Positions 33,421 to 43,066 of a DNA stretch of 64,000 nt are shown piece by piece. The DNA comes from an uncultured Bacilli bacterium (lineage in GTDB: Bacteria; Bacillota_I; Bacilli_A; RF39; UBA660): the NCBI GenBank assembly GCA_934096815.1, contig CAKOMY010000002.1, positions 204,402 to 268,401 on the forward strand. Direction: 5' to 3'. Both the position numbers and the translations under genes were made by a program. The notes under the pieces were generated by a model. The model saw nothing but the letters and a program-made list of their open reading frames with translations. It searched no databases and was not told the DNA's origin. How positions within the stretch are numbered: position 1 is the first letter of the stretch; each line of letters begins with the position of its first letter.

Positions 33421-34833
33421 ATGAAAATTAAAAAAATATTGATAGGGAGTTTGGTAGGTTTAATAGGTGCAGTATCAGTTGATGCTGCATCATTAGAAGT
33501 TACTGGTGTATCAACATTAAAAACAAATGAAACTGGTAAATATGAAATAAAACTTAGCGATGTTGGTAGTGATGAATTTGACCAAGTTGAATTTGAAATA
33601 AACTATGATTCAGGTATTCTTAAATTTGCTGGAAGCACAAGTAATGATTATTCTACTACTGAAACTTATTCAGGAAATAAGGGATTTATAGTATCAAGCG
33701 CTAATCTAAAGGATGGAATAATTGGTTCATTTTCAGTTACTAATTTAAGTGAGGTAAGTACAACAACTTCTTTTGTTATTAAAAATATTAAATTTAAAAA
33801 AGGTGCTAATGAAGTAACAACTAGTAATGATTATTCAAAGACTTTGACATTAAGACAAGGTGTTACAACTACAACAACTAAACCTAAAAATACAAGCGCT
33901 AAAGTAACAAGTATGAGTTTTAAAAATTCGACTATGAAACCTGCTTTTAATCCTAGTACTCATGAATATAAATTATATACTAAGGATACAATAAGACAAG
34001 TTACACTTGTATATAATACTGAACAAACAGGAGTAACATTAACAAGTGAATGTACAGTAGGGTGTACAGTATCTAGTTCATCAGATACAATTATTCAAAC
34101 TATTCAAGGTAAGAATGAAGTATTATTTAAATTTACAAGTGAAGATGGAAAAACAACTGAAGAATATAAATTTATAATTTATCGTGGAGAAACTACAGAT
34201 GGATCAAATAAGTTAGCTAGTTTAAGCGTTAAAGATTATAATATAAATGAAAAGTTTGATGAAAATACTTTGGATTATACATTAAGTGTTCCATTTGAAG
34301 TAGAAAAGTTAGAAATAAATGCTGTTCCGGCAGATGAAAATGCGAAAGTTGAAATTAAAGGAGCAGATAATTTAAAAGTTGGAGAAAATATTATTACAAT
34401 TACTGTAACACCAAATGATGAAGAAACTGAGGTTAAAATTTATAATATTACTGTTTTAAGAGAGGAATATATTGAAGAAAATCCTACAACTACAGCACCT
34501 TTGGTTCCGAGTACAACTGATAAGAAAAATAATAATTCTAACGTTATTTTGATAATTTTATTAGTGCTTGGTGGATTAACGATAATTGGAGTTGCTGCTT
34601 ACTTTATCTTCTTTTATAAAAAGAAAAAAGTAAACGCTGAAGAAAATTTGAAAGATAAAGGTAATGAAAATATAGATGCAGTTGAAAATCAAGATGATAT
34701 GCCTAAAATAAAGGAAAAAAGTGCTATAGATGAGGCATTTGAAGAAAAAGAACCTACATCAATTGAAGATGCTTTAGATGATTTAATGAAAACTAAAGAG
34801 ATAATAGATGACAATAATAATGAATCACTTTAA
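33421..34833 (+). CDS. Cell-surface protein with cohesin-like and cadherin-like beta-sandwich domains
   Basis: A 470-residue type I membrane protein. The signal peptide (KKILIGSLVGLIGAVSVDAA, cleavage after about residue 23) precedes a cohesin-type module to about 140 (FEINYDSGILKF). Two cadherin-like beta-sandwich (PF12733-like) repeats follow at about 160-255 and 260-345. A Thr/Pro linker, one membrane helix (NVILIILLVLGGLTIIGVAA), KKKK stop-transfer and an acidic cytoplasmic tail of about 60 residues end it. The long tail is unusual for a pure adhesin and could bind a cytoplasmic partner. No sortase motif. Confidence 0.75.
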   Translation: MKIKKILIGSLVGLIGAVSVDAASLEVTGVSTLKTNETGKYEIKLSDVGSDEFDQVEFEINYDSGILKFAGSTSNDYSTTETYSGNKGFIVSSANLKDGIIGSFSVTNLSEVSTTTSFVIKNIKFKKGANEVTTSNDYSKTLTLRQGVTTTTTKPKNTSAKVTSMSFKNSTMKPAFNPSTHEYKLYTKDTIRQVTLVYNTEQTGVTLTSECTVGCTVSSSSDTIIQTIQGKNEVLFKFTSEDGKTTEEYKFIIYRGETTDGSNKLASLSVKDYNINEKFDENTLDYTLSVPFEVEKLEINAVPADENAKVEIKGADNLKVGENIITITVTPNDEETEVKIYNITVLREEYIEENPTTTAPLVPSTTDKKNNNSNVILIILLVLGGLTIIGVAAYFIFFYKKKKVNAEENLKDKGNENIDAVENQDDMPKIKEKSAIDEAFEEKEPTSIEDALDDLMKTKEIIDDNNNESL

Positions 34834-34857
34834 TAAAATATATTAAGGTGATTTTTT

Positions 34858-35436
34858 ATGTTTATAGCGCATCGTGGTTTGTATGATGATAATATTAAAG
34901 AAAATACAATTGAGGCATTTGATAATGCATTTAATAATGGGTATCAAGGAATAGAATTTGATGTTAGACTTACTAAAGACAATATTCCAGTGGTGCTACA
35001 TGACTCTTTTTTATCAAGAGTATTTGGAATTAAAGGATTATTAAAAAATTTTACTTATCAAGAATTAAGGAATAAGAATATTGATATTCCTAAGTTAGAA
35101 GATGTAATTAATAGATATCAGAATAAAGTAATGATAATTGAATTAAAAGAAAAGATTGATATAACTAAATATTTAGAAAATCCTAAAAATAATTATTATA
35201 TTTCTTCTTTTAATTATGATTATGTATCTTATTTAAAGAAAAGTACTAATTATAAGTTAGGTGTTATTAACTATGTGTTAAATAGTGGTGTTGATTATAG
35301 CAAATTAGATTTTATAATGATTTTAGATTCTATTTATAATCAAAAATTGTTTAAATTTAAGGAATTAGAAATAATAATTTATGGAGTGGTTGGTAACATA
35401 AATGATTATAATAAGGAGTTAAAATATATAGTTTGA
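34858..35436 (+). CDS. Glycerophosphodiester phosphodiesterase, short form
   Basis: A 192-residue GDPD-type TIM-barrel enzyme that would hydrolyse glycerophosphodiesters to glycerol-3-phosphate. H5-R6, E33, D35 and H48 (IAHRG, GIEFDVRL, VVLHDS) are the catalytic set. It is shorter than the usual 230-250 residues, with the loops of the second half reduced (IIELKEK and YYISSFNYDYV are still visible). A second, catalytically dead relative is at 57834-58505. Confidence 0.82.
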   Translation: MFIAHRGLYDDNIKENTIEAFDNAFNNGYQGIEFDVRLTKDNIPVVLHDSFLSRVFGIKGLLKNFTYQELRNKNIDIPKLEDVINRYQNKVMIIELKEKIDITKYLENPKNNYYISSFNYDYVSYLKKSTNYKLGVINYVLNSGVDYSKLDFIMILDSIYNQKLFKFKELEIIIYGVVGNINDYNKELKYIV

Positions 35437-35524
35437 TTATAATTAGATTAGTTTTCATTAAAAAATTCTTGAATTTAAATATTAATCATTGTATCATATA
35501 ATTTAATTTAAGGAGAAGATATAG

Positions 35525-37681
35525 ATGCTTTGGAATTATATATTTAAAAGTAAAAATAAAAATATAGCTAATAAAGTTTATTTGCAAATACCTTCATATG
35601 AAGAATTAACAAGTGAAGAACAAGAATATGTTAATAAAATAAAAGAAGAATATTTACAATTTTATAAAACTGAAAATAATTATATTATATTGGATAAAAG
35701 GATATTTGAGGAGTTTAATAAGTATATAGAGTTAACTCTTAACATTATGCTTAAGGATCATATAAGTGATAGTGTTGGTTCTATAATTGATAGTAAAAAA
35801 TTAGTGTATTATTCTCATAAAATTAAGAATATTAATGAAACTTTAAAATATAAATATATTGCATTACATAAAATAAAAAAGGATAAAGCTTACTTAATTC
35901 AACATATGGGGTTACATTTATTAGGTAAAAGAAAGATTAATATATTAAAATCACTTGATTATCAAATTAATACTATAAGTGATTTATGTTCAAATTCTGA
36001 ACAAAGAATACTTGATTGTAGTACAAAAGCTATTGCTAATTATCCTAAAAACATAGATGAAAATACAAAAAAAGAATTAAAAAAAAGATGTATTGAAGTT
36101 GATAAAGATTATCAAGATTTATTTAATTCTTCAGTTGACATTGATGACAATTTACCAATTGCAGATAAAGCAACTTACAAGGAAATAATTATAGATAACT
36201 TTGTTTATGAGAATAGAGACTTAATAGACAAGTTAAAAGAACAACTTAATTTAATTGTTAACAGTACAATAAAAGATAAAACTATGCAGCAAGAAATCAT
36301 TGATAGTCTAATGAAAATTAAAATGTATTACAATATATTTAATAAGTATGGTAGAAATTTAATTAATGAATTAGATTTTGTTGATTTATATAAAATAATT
36401 TTTAATGTTTATACTTATTTTCCTTTTGATAATGATTTTAAAGAGTATTATAATTCATTAGAAGATATGCATGAAAAAGAAGCATATAGAAAAATTATTG
36501 GTTATAAAGTTGAAATGTTTAATAATTTTGAATCAGCGATATTCTATGATAAAAAAATGCCAAAAGTTGCTATAAAATCAATACATCAAATTTTGACTAT
36601 GCAAAGTAAAGACGATATTGAAAATAGTGATAATAAAGAAGGATTACAATATGAAAATATTATCAATAAATATTTAGATTTATTACTATCACTTGAATAT
36701 AAAGATGGTCTAAATATTTATTTTGAACATCATAAAAATGATGAAATATATGTTTCTAGTATGGATTGTAAGCTAAAATTTTTTGAATATTATAAATTAT
36801 TAATGGGTGTTAAGAAAAATAAGCATTCTGAAATAATATATGATTTAAGAGTTAGGTTAAAAGAACCAGAAACATTATATTTTATAAAACTATTAAAATC
36901 TTTATATGAAGTGAATTTTAATGTATTTCCAGATGGAATTCCAATGAAGTATTTTTATGAAATTTTTGAAAAATATTCTTTTAATAATAATCTGCCCTTA
37001 CAACTTTCTTGTAACAATTTATTTTTGAATAAAAATTTTAAATGTTCTTGTCCATTATTAATTCCTACTAATAAAGACTTTACCCTTTATATTAAGGATG
37101 ATTATGTGATAAGAAAATTTTACGAAGCCGCTAATGATAAAAAAGATACTTTAGAAAGAGTAAAAATTTTATTACCAACTAATCCTATATCTATCAAATT
37201 ATGTGATAAAGATTATTATAAAAAACATTTAAAATATTTATCATGTACTCCAGATAATGATGCTTGGTCATTTCCGTACACATCTTGTGTTGCTGAGGAT
37301 ACTTTAGCAAATTTGGGAAAAATGTTAGTTTTAGATGAAAAAATATTAGACTATGATCAAATAAAAATACAAGATTATTTATATAATGTGTTTTTACCAA
37401 TAAAAGATATGTTTGATTTTGACGATAGTTGGAAGGAAAGAATTAAAAAATATACCAATACTTGTTTAATTTATATCTGGAGTTATTTCTTTAGAAATTT
37501 AAGCATTGGTAATAGTTTTGGAGTAATAGGTAATATATCATACAAAAAGCATATACCTAGAGGATCAGAATATGATGAAGATATGGCATATAAATTATCA
37601 ATTGTAGCATTAACTGATTCACTATTAGAATATAAAAGTTTAAGAGAAGAAAATAATAAAGTGAAAATTAAAAATATGTAG
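35525..37681 (+). CDS. Large hypothetical protein
   Basis: A 718-residue, mostly helical soluble protein with no signal peptide or membrane helix. I recognise no domain. Its C-terminal third has several cysteines and histidines, and an SIGNSFGVIGNISYKKHIPR motif followed by an acidic DEDMAYKLS. It has its own ribosome site (AAGGAGAAG) and is followed by a terminator, so it is a single-gene unit between the GDPD and the coiled-coil family. Codon use matches its neighbours. Confidence 0.55.
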   Translation: MLWNYIFKSKNKNIANKVYLQIPSYEELTSEEQEYVNKIKEEYLQFYKTENNYIILDKRIFEEFNKYIELTLNIMLKDHISDSVGSIIDSKKLVYYSHKIKNINETLKYKYIALHKIKKDKAYLIQHMGLHLLGKRKINILKSLDYQINTISDLCSNSEQRILDCSTKAIANYPKNIDENTKKELKKRCIEVDKDYQDLFNSSVDIDDNLPIADKATYKEIIIDNFVYENRDLIDKLKEQLNLIVNSTIKDKTMQQEIIDSLMKIKMYYNIFNKYGRNLINELDFVDLYKIIFNVYTYFPFDNDFKEYYNSLEDMHEKEAYRKIIGYKVEMFNNFESAIFYDKKMPKVAIKSIHQILTMQSKDDIENSDNKEGLQYENIINKYLDLLLSLEYKDGLNIYFEHHKNDEIYVSSMDCKLKFFEYYKLLMGVKKNKHSEIIYDLRVRLKEPETLYFIKLLKSLYEVNFNVFPDGIPMKYFYEIFEKYSFNNNLPLQLSCNNLFLNKNFKCSCPLLIPTNKDFTLYIKDDYVIRKFYEAANDKKDTLERVKILLPTNPISIKLCDKDYYKKHLKYLSCTPDNDAWSFPYTSCVAEDTLANLGKMLVLDEKILDYDQIKIQDYLYNVFLPIKDMFDFDDSWKERIKKYTNTCLIYIWSYFFRNLSIGNSFGVIGNISYKKHIPRGSEYDEDMAYKLSIVALTDSLLEYKSLREENNKVKIKNM

Positions 37682-37702
37682 ATTTTAATTTAAAATTTAA
37701 AG

Positions 37703-37737
37703 GCAAACATATAAAGTGAAAAAATGTTTGCTTTTTT
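37703..37737 (+). terminator. Terminator of the shared intergenic cassette (copy A)
   Basis: GCAAACAT, 13-base loop, ATGTTTGC, TTTTTT. With the following TATAAT and GGGGAAAGGTG leader, it makes an 85-base cassette also found at 52756-52836 and 53930-54010. Confidence 0.85.
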
Positions 37738-37788
37738 GGAGCTTATATGCTATAATATGTGTAATTTGAAGGGGAAAGGTGAAATATT

Positions 37789-38427
37789 ATGAATAAAAAT
37801 GTTATTTCATTAAATGAAACTACAGGTATTGTTACTGATGGTGATGTTAAGGTTGTTACTTTAGAAGGAAATAGTTCTGATATGAATAAAATCCTTAGAA
37901 AAGAAAATAGATTGGAATTAGAAAGAACAAAGGTTAATGAGCTTTCTAAGTGTAAAAAAAGGGTTAATAATCGTATTCAAAATAAAATATGGATGTCTAG
38001 CTGTTTTGCTTTATTATCTGGATTCCAACTTGCAGCAGCAGCAGTTGTTAAAATATCTAATCCAATTTTATGGGCTACTTTAATTCTTACAGGGGTTGTT
38101 ATAACACCAATTGTATGTATTGCTAGTAATATAAAAGAGGGAGATTTTTATAAGTTAACTAAGATTCGTGATGAAAATATTCCTAAAAAAATTAAAGAAT
38201 CCAAAATAAGAATTAAAAAGTTAGAAAAAGAAATTGGTGAAATGAAAGAGAATGTAAATTATGTTGAAACTGATTTAACTGCTTCTCGTGATTATGTTTT
38301 TAATATTCCATCAAGAAAAAATGAAGTTGGAGGTTATTATAATACTCCAAGTGCTGATGCAAAAGTATTAAGACTAACAAATGAAAGAACATTATCTAAT
38401 CAAAATAATGTTTTAAAAAGAAGATAA
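37789..38427 (+). CDS. LNETT-family coiled-coil membrane protein, member 1
   Basis: A 212-residue protein of a family with five members in the window. It has a short N-terminal motif (ISLNETTGIVTDGD), a first helical coil, two membrane helices (about 67-87 and 91-113, separated by a short turn) and a second charged coiled coil (IKESKIRIKKLEKEIGEM), then a conserved NYVETD and a variable tail. Both ends should lie on the same side of the membrane. It is the most diverged member and shares its promoter cassette with the DUF6273-like genes at 52837 and 54011. Function unknown. Confidence 0.6.
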   Translation: MNKNVISLNETTGIVTDGDVKVVTLEGNSSDMNKILRKENRLELERTKVNELSKCKKRVNNRIQNKIWMSSCFALLSGFQLAAAAVVKISNPILWATLILTGVVITPIVCIASNIKEGDFYKLTKIRDENIPKKIKESKIRIKKLEKEIGEMKENVNYVETDLTASRDYVFNIPSRKNEVGGYYNTPSADAKVLRLTNERTLSNQNNVLKRR

Positions 38428-38530
38428 AGAATATTATATAAGAGACACTAGATAGAGATAAATTTATCGGTGTTTTTTGTTTCATTTTCATTCTTATTTT
38501 GTTATAATTGATATGTTGAGTGGTGGTAGT

Positions 38531-38776
38531 ATGTTAGATAATACATCTTTGTTTGACCAAAGAAAAATTGAAAGTGCTTTAGTTAGTAAAACTTTTTTTG
38601 AAGTATTTGAGGCTTTAGAAGAAAGTGGTTATAATCCGGTAAATCAAATAACTGGATATTTAATTACAGATGATCCAATGTTTATAACAAATTATAAAAA
38701 AGCTAGAGATAAGATTGCTAAAATAGAAAAAGTTAAGTTAATTTCGTTGCTAGTGGAGAATTATTTTATTAAATGA
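38531..38776 (+). CDS. ireB: IreB family regulatory phosphoprotein
   Basis: An 81-residue protein (YrzL/UPF0297). VFEALEESGYNPVNQITGYL, then DDPMFITNYKKARDKI, is the family signature; the N-terminal threonines match the segment phosphorylated by the PASTA kinase in enterococci. Start taken at 38531 (GGTGGT upstream), not the longer frame from 38477. Overlaps ruvX by 4 bases in the conserved ireB-ruvX-yrzB order. Confidence 0.9.
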   Translation: MLDNTSLFDQRKIESALVSKTFFEVFEALEESGYNPVNQITGYLITDDPMFITNYKKARDKIAKIEKVKLISLLVENYFIK

Positions 38777-39189
38777 GAACATTAGGGATGGATTTAGGTA
38801 CTAAAACTCTAGGACTTGCTATATCAGATAAACAAGGAATTATAGCATCACCTTATAAATTGATTAAATATAATAATATGGAAGATGCTGTTAATGAAGT
38901 TTTAGAAATAATTGATAAAGAAAAAATTGAAAATTTGGTCTTGGGATTACCAAAAAATATGAATAACTCACTTGGTTTTGCAAGTGAAAGAAGCTTAAAT
39001 TTTAAAAAATTATTAGAAGAAAAAACTAACTTAAAGATTGAATTGATTGATGAAAGACTATCAACTGTTGAAGCTGAGAGAGTGTTACTTGATTATGATA
39101 TGTCAAGAAAGAAAAGAAAAGAACATATTGATAATACAGCTGCTGCTATCATATTAGATACATATTTAAGAAGGGAAGAGAAAAAATGA
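38773..39189 (+). CDS. ruvX: YqgF/RuvX family nuclease
   Basis: A 138-residue RNase H-fold protein (YrrK). GMDLGTKTLGLAISD, LVLGLPKNMNNSLG, IELIDERLSTVEA and HIDNTAAAIILDTYL are the conserved blocks. It acts in 16S rRNA 5'-end maturation and possibly as a Holliday junction resolvase. Overlaps both neighbours by 4 bases. Confidence 0.93.
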   Translation: MRTLGMDLGTKTLGLAISDKQGIIASPYKLIKYNNMEDAVNEVLEIIDKEKIENLVLGLPKNMNNSLGFASERSLNFKKLLEEKTNLKIELIDERLSTVEAERVLLDYDMSRKKRKEHIDNTAAAIILDTYLRREEKK

Positions 39190-39479
39190 ATAATGCTAAT
39201 GGAACATTTACGATAAAAAATAATAAAGGAGAAGAATTAACATGTAATGTTTTATTTACTTTTGATTCTGATGAATTTAAAAAAAGTTATATAATTTTTA
39301 CAGATAATACATTAGATGAAAATGGTAAAATAAAAGTATATGCTAATACGTATGATCCAAGTGGGAAAGATATAAATTTAGGACAAATTGAAACAGATAA
39401 AGAGTGGGAAGTAATTGAAGGATTATTATCTTCATTACAGGAAAAAATAGGTGAAGAAAGTGGAGAAGAAAGTAAATAA
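39186..39479 (+). CDS. DUF1292 protein (YrzB-like)
   Basis: A 97-residue acidic beta-rich protein with the DUF1292 pattern (VLFTFDSDEFKKSYIIFTD, IKVYANTYDP, EWEVIEGLLSSL). It lies between ruvX and mltG, as YrzB does in Bacillota. Role unknown. The start of mltG lies inside its last codons. Confidence 0.85.
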   Translation: MNNANGTFTIKNNKGEELTCNVLFTFDSDEFKKSYIIFTDNTLDENGKIKVYANTYDPSGKDINLGQIETDKEWEVIEGLLSSLQEKIGEESGEESK

Positions 39480-40581
39480 AGAAAATACTGATAAAAGTAA
39501 AAAAATAGGAATCAATAAAATAATATTAGTTATTTGTGCAATTGTGATAGTTGTGCTTGTCTCATTTATTGTAGCAAGTGATTATTATTTATCTCCAGTA
39601 GATAAGAAAAGTGATGAAATAATCAAATTTGAGATTAAAAATAATACCGGTAAAAATAAAATTGCTGATGATTTAGAAAATGCTGGATTAATTAAAAATG
39701 CAACTGTTTTTAAAATATATATTAAATTAAATAAAAATAAAGAATTATATGCGGGAACATATAATTTATCTAAAAGCATGAGTGTTAATGAGATAATAGA
39801 TACACTTCATAAAAATAAGTCACTGGAAACAGAAACTGTTCAAGTTACTTTTATTGAAGGAAAAAGACTTGCAGATTATGCTAAAGTTATAGAAAATAAT
39901 TTTGATTATAAAGCAAGTGATGTTATTGCGGTTGCTGATAGTGATGAATTTGTTAATAAAATGATTAGTACATATGACTTTATTACCGATGAAGTTAAAC
40001 AAGATGGAATATATCATCCTTTAGAAGGATATTTATTTGCTGATACTTATGATTTTAAAAAGAATTCTACTATTGAAGAAATATTAAACAAGATGATTTA
40101 TACAATGGGAAAAAAATTAGAGGTTTATAAAGATGATATAAATGTTAGTAAATTTAGTGTTCATGAATTACTTACACTTGCTTCAATAGTTGAATTAGAG
40201 GGTGCTAATTCTGATGATAGGGCAGGCGTTGCAGGAGTATTCTATAATAGAATAGAAGCAGGATGGACACTTGGATCTGATGCTACAACTTATTATGCAG
40301 TTAATAAAGATTTTTCAAAAGATTTAACTAATAATAATTTAAAATCATGTAATAAATATAATACAAGAAGTGAAAATACTTGTTCATTTACTGGTTTACC
40401 TATAGGACCTATTGATAGTCCTTCGCTAAACTCAATAAATGCAGTTATGGAGCCGGAAGAACATGATTATTATTACTTTGTAGCTGATAAGAATAAAAAA
40501 ACATATTTTGCATCTACTTATAAAGAACATACACAAATTGTTGCTAAGTTAAGAAAAGATGGATTGTGGTATGAATATTAA
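39451..40581 (+). CDS. mltG: Endolytic transglycosylase MltG
   Basis: A 376-residue membrane-anchored enzyme (YrrL/YceG) that cuts nascent peptidoglycan strands. One N-terminal helix (about 21-44), a LysM-like subdomain (AGTYNLSKSMSVNEIIDTL) and the catalytic region (LEGYLFADTYDF, LASIVELEGANSDDRAGVAG, VFYNRIEAG) with the glutamate of ASIVE. It ends at the usual PSLNSINAVMEPEEHDYYYF. It starts at a GTG within the DUF1292 gene. Confidence 0.92.
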   Translation: MKKVEKKVNKENTDKSKKIGINKIILVICAIVIVVLVSFIVASDYYLSPVDKKSDEIIKFEIKNNTGKNKIADDLENAGLIKNATVFKIYIKLNKNKELYAGTYNLSKSMSVNEIIDTLHKNKSLETETVQVTFIEGKRLADYAKVIENNFDYKASDVIAVADSDEFVNKMISTYDFITDEVKQDGIYHPLEGYLFADTYDFKKNSTIEEILNKMIYTMGKKLEVYKDDINVSKFSVHELLTLASIVELEGANSDDRAGVAGVFYNRIEAGWTLGSDATTYYAVNKDFSKDLTNNNLKSCNKYNTRSENTCSFTGLPIGPIDSPSLNSINAVMEPEEHDYYYFVADKNKKTYFASTYKEHTQIVAKLRKDGLWYEY

Positions 40582-40612
40582 AAAAAGTATATTAAGTTAT
40601 ACTTTTTTTCTT
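40582..40612 (+). terminator. Terminator after mltG
   Basis: AAAAGTATA, ttaagt, TATACTTTTTTT. It separates mltG from the inserted coiled-coil genes. Confidence 0.8.
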
Positions 40613-40681
40613 TTTTATATAAATTGACTTTTTGACAGTTATCTTGTAGTATAAGTATTATTATGAAAGAAGTTGAATTAT

Positions 40682-41305
40682 ATGAATGAAAGATTGTTAT
40701 TAAATGAAACAACTGGAACTGGTATTTTATATGATGATTATAATAATATTCATTTAGTTGAAACTAAAAGAAATGCGGAAAAATTACCGGAAATAATACA
40801 AAAAGAAAATGAGTTAGAAGTTGAACAACATAAATTAAGTGATAATATTGATGATTTGGATTTAGTTAATGATAATATAAAAGAAAAATATAAAATATTA
40901 ATGATTAGTGCTGTGACTGAAATATTTTTGCTATGGCTTATAAATATTTCATATACCTCTAGTAGTATACTTTCTATTTCTACTGCTGAATTTATATTTA
41001 CAACTATAAATGTGATTTCAACTGTGATAATGGAACTTAAATATAAATCTTTTAAGGAAAATTTCCACTTAAAAAATGAAATTTTGCCTAATTTAATAAA
41101 GACCAATAGAGAAAATATTAATAAATTACAGGCAGAAATAGATGAAATGAAAAAAATAGTTCAATTTAGCAAAACTGATATCTCAAATAGTAAGGAAATT
41201 GAAATACCTAGGATTGTTTATCCTACTAGTTTAAAACAAGATCAGGTTACAGAACAAGAATTAAAAGGAGTTAAAATTAAAAATTATGATTTTAATATAA
41301 ATTAA
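40682..41305 (+). CDS. LNETT-family coiled-coil membrane protein, member 2
   Basis: 207 residues, start ATG 40682 behind GAAAGAAG. N-terminal LLLNETTGTGILYDD, first coil (KLPEIIQKENELEVEQHKLS), two membrane helices (about 70-88 and 97-115), second coil (RENINKLQAEIDEMKKIVQF). The tail lacks the GTTK end of members 3-5. It is preceded by TTGACA and TATTAT 18 bases apart. It begins an insertion of several family members between mltG and yrrM, which are otherwise neighbours in Bacillota. Confidence 0.6.
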   Translation: MNERLLLNETTGTGILYDDYNNIHLVETKRNAEKLPEIIQKENELEVEQHKLSDNIDDLDLVNDNIKEKYKILMISAVTEIFLLWLINISYTSSSILSISTAEFIFTTINVISTVIMELKYKSFKENFHLKNEILPNLIKTNRENINKLQAEIDEMKKIVQFSKTDISNSKEIEIPRIVYPTSLKQDQVTEQELKGVKIKNYDFNIN

Positions 41306-41324
41306 AGAAAGAGGAAAAAATAAT

Positions 41325-41948
41325 ATGAATAAAGAATTATATTTAAATGAAACAACTAAAGTTGGGGTAGTAGTACAAGATGAAAATGAATTAAAAACAG
41401 TAGAATCTAGTGAAAATGAATACACATATAGAATTCTATCTTTACAAAATGAAATTGAAAGAGAAAATAAATATGTAAATATGTTAAAAGATACATTATT
41501 TGAATTAAAATTAAAAAATTTTATTAAAGTTTTTACAATTGTTTGTAGTATGATACTTGCTTACTTAGAAGGAGCGACAATTTTTGATATGTTCAAATGG
41601 GGTTGGAGTTGCCCTTGGATTCTTTTAATTGCTGATAATGCTTTAATAGTTACTCTTTGCTTATGGGGAACATCATGTGGAAAATTTAAACAAAATAATG
41701 TTTGTATAAAAAAAATGCCTACAAAAATAAAACAATCCAAAGAAAAAATTAAAGAATTAGAAACAAAGTTAGAAAAATTAAAAGAAAATAGTAATTACAA
41801 TGAAACTGTGATTAGTGATGAATATGTTGAACCTTTAAATATTATAGATTATCCTCAAAGAATAAATGAGGAATTATTAAGTTACGATATTAAATCACCT
41901 GCTAAAATTAAAAAGATTATTTTTAACCATGATGGAACTACAAAATAG
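41325..41948 (+). CDS. LNETT-family coiled-coil membrane protein, member 3
   Basis: 207 residues with the family layout: ELYLNETTKVGVVVQDE, coil (LQNEIERENKYVNMLKDTLF), two membrane helices (about 63-85 and 91-112), coil (KIKELETKLEKLKENSNYNE), then DYPQRINEELLSYDIKSPAK ending in GTTK. Upstream the leader AAAGAAAGAGGAAAAAATAA is the same as before members 4 and 5. The final codons and stop form the terminator stem. Charged coils on both sides of a helical hairpin suggest a membrane scaffold; no known family. Confidence 0.6.
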   Translation: MNKELYLNETTKVGVVVQDENELKTVESSENEYTYRILSLQNEIERENKYVNMLKDTLFELKLKNFIKVFTIVCSMILAYLEGATIFDMFKWGWSCPWILLIADNALIVTLCLWGTSCGKFKQNNVCIKKMPTKIKQSKEKIKELETKLEKLKENSNYNETVISDEYVEPLNIIDYPQRINEELLSYDIKSPAKIKKIIFNHDGTTK

Positions 41949-41959
41949 TTCCTTTTCTT
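41934..41959 (+). terminator. Terminator built from the last codons of member 3
   Basis: GGAACTA, caaaa, TAGTTCC, TTTTCTT. The left arm encodes G-T of the C-terminal GTTK and the right arm begins with the TAG stop. Confidence 0.85.
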
Positions 41960-42006
41960 ATATAATAGAAATTTCGTGTTTAAGATGTTATAAAAACTCA
42001 AACGCG

Positions 42007-42034
42007 AAAACACGCCATATAATGGTGTTTTTTC
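42007..42034 (+). terminator. Second terminator-like hairpin after member 3
   Basis: AACAC, g, CCAT, ata, ATGG, t, GTGTT followed by TTTTC. Confidence 0.65.
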
Positions 42035-42116
42035 GTTTAGATTATAGTTTGAAAATAATGAATAGTATTTGAATCGTTTGATTTATGATACTTTATTACA
42101 TAGAAAAGGTGACAGT

Positions 42117-42430
42117 ATGGGAACAGTAAGAAATCCTATTAAAAAATTGCATCATTGAAAAAAGGATTTGAATTAATGTTTAATGAAAGAAATCATAATG
42201 TAACTTGTGTAGATATTGTGAAATATGATGAGGTTTTAACAGGTATTATTTATTAGTATTTTAAAGATAAACAATATATTTTTATAGAAGGTACTAAAGA
42301 CTTTATAAATAAAACTATGTTTCTGATATTAAATATAATAGATCAAACTCAAATTGATTGAAATCATTTTGGGGAACTTTTATTGAATGAGATAGAAAGT
42401 TTCATCAATACTAAAGCCATGAAAAAATAA
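42117..42430 (+). pseudogene. Decayed small gene
   Basis: Starts MGTVRNPIKKL behind AAAAGGTGACAGT. It shifts frame near 42152 and then reads SLKKGFELMFNERNHNVTC, IVKYDEVLTGIIY, stop, YFKDKQYIFIEGTKDFINKT, stop, NHFGELLLNEIESFINTKAM. One frameshift and two in-frame stops make it non-functional. Source family not recognised. The remaining bases to the convergent nucleotidyltransferase gene hold nothing I can support. Confidence 0.5.
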
Positions 42431-42538
42431 GATTGTGAAGATTAATGGCGATAAGCCATTTAGAGAGTGATGTCGCAGACATTAATGAAATGCTGGACCA
42501 ATGATAATGGAATTATTACCAATGAAGGTGAAATTTCT

Positions 42539-43066
42539 TTAATTAATATTATTATTTTGTATCTTCTTAAAATTTTGCTCAAATTGGATTAATTTTTCTT
42601 TTCTTCCCTTTTCAATATTATTATCTTTATTGATTAATCTTAATCCATTTTTTTTAAAATCATCGAATGTAAAAGATAATAATATATTATCTTTTAAATA
42701 AAAAAATAGTCCATCCACATTATATTGAATAGCAGAATACAAATCATTATTCGTCCATAAATCTATTTGAGTATCATGATAATTAATTTTATATCCACCA
42801 AATCGATTATAGGAAAAATTTATGTTATATTTTTGAAATATTTCTAGGATAGAATTTGAATATTCATTTCCTAATACTATAAAATCTAAATCTTTTGGTT
42901 TCTTTGCTAGAATCAAATCTCTAATAGCTCCTCCTAATAGGTAGATAGGTGCAGATTTTGAAATAATATAAGCAATTGGAAATTTATCTTTTATGTAATT
43001 TTCTAGTCTTGACTCTAATGTACTATTATTTTTAAATTCATTATTATGTTGCATTTTTATTTTCAA
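42539..43066 (-). CDS. Stand-alone nucleotidyltransferase head domain (CCA/poly(A) polymerase-like)
   Basis: 175 residues on the minus strand, inside an otherwise plus-strand cluster. YLLGGAIRDLILAKKPKDLD, then FIVLG, is the class II tRNA nucleotidyltransferase G-G-x-VRD...DxD head, and IDLWTNNDLY supplies the later acidic motif. Neck and body domains for tRNA binding are missing, so it is not a CCA enzyme; similar head-only proteins modify other molecules or act in toxin-antitoxin pairs. Likely start TTG 43066, which has AGGAG upstream. Confidence 0.72.
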   Translation of the reverse strand: MKIKMQHNNEFKNNSTLESRLENYIKDKFPIAYIISKSAPIYLLGGAIRDLILAKKPKDLDFIVLGNEYSNSILEIFQKYNINFSYNRFGGYKINYHDTQIDLWTNNDLYSAIQYNVDGLFFYLKDNILLSFTFDDFKKNGLRLINKDNNIEKGRKEKLIQFEQNFKKIQNNNIN

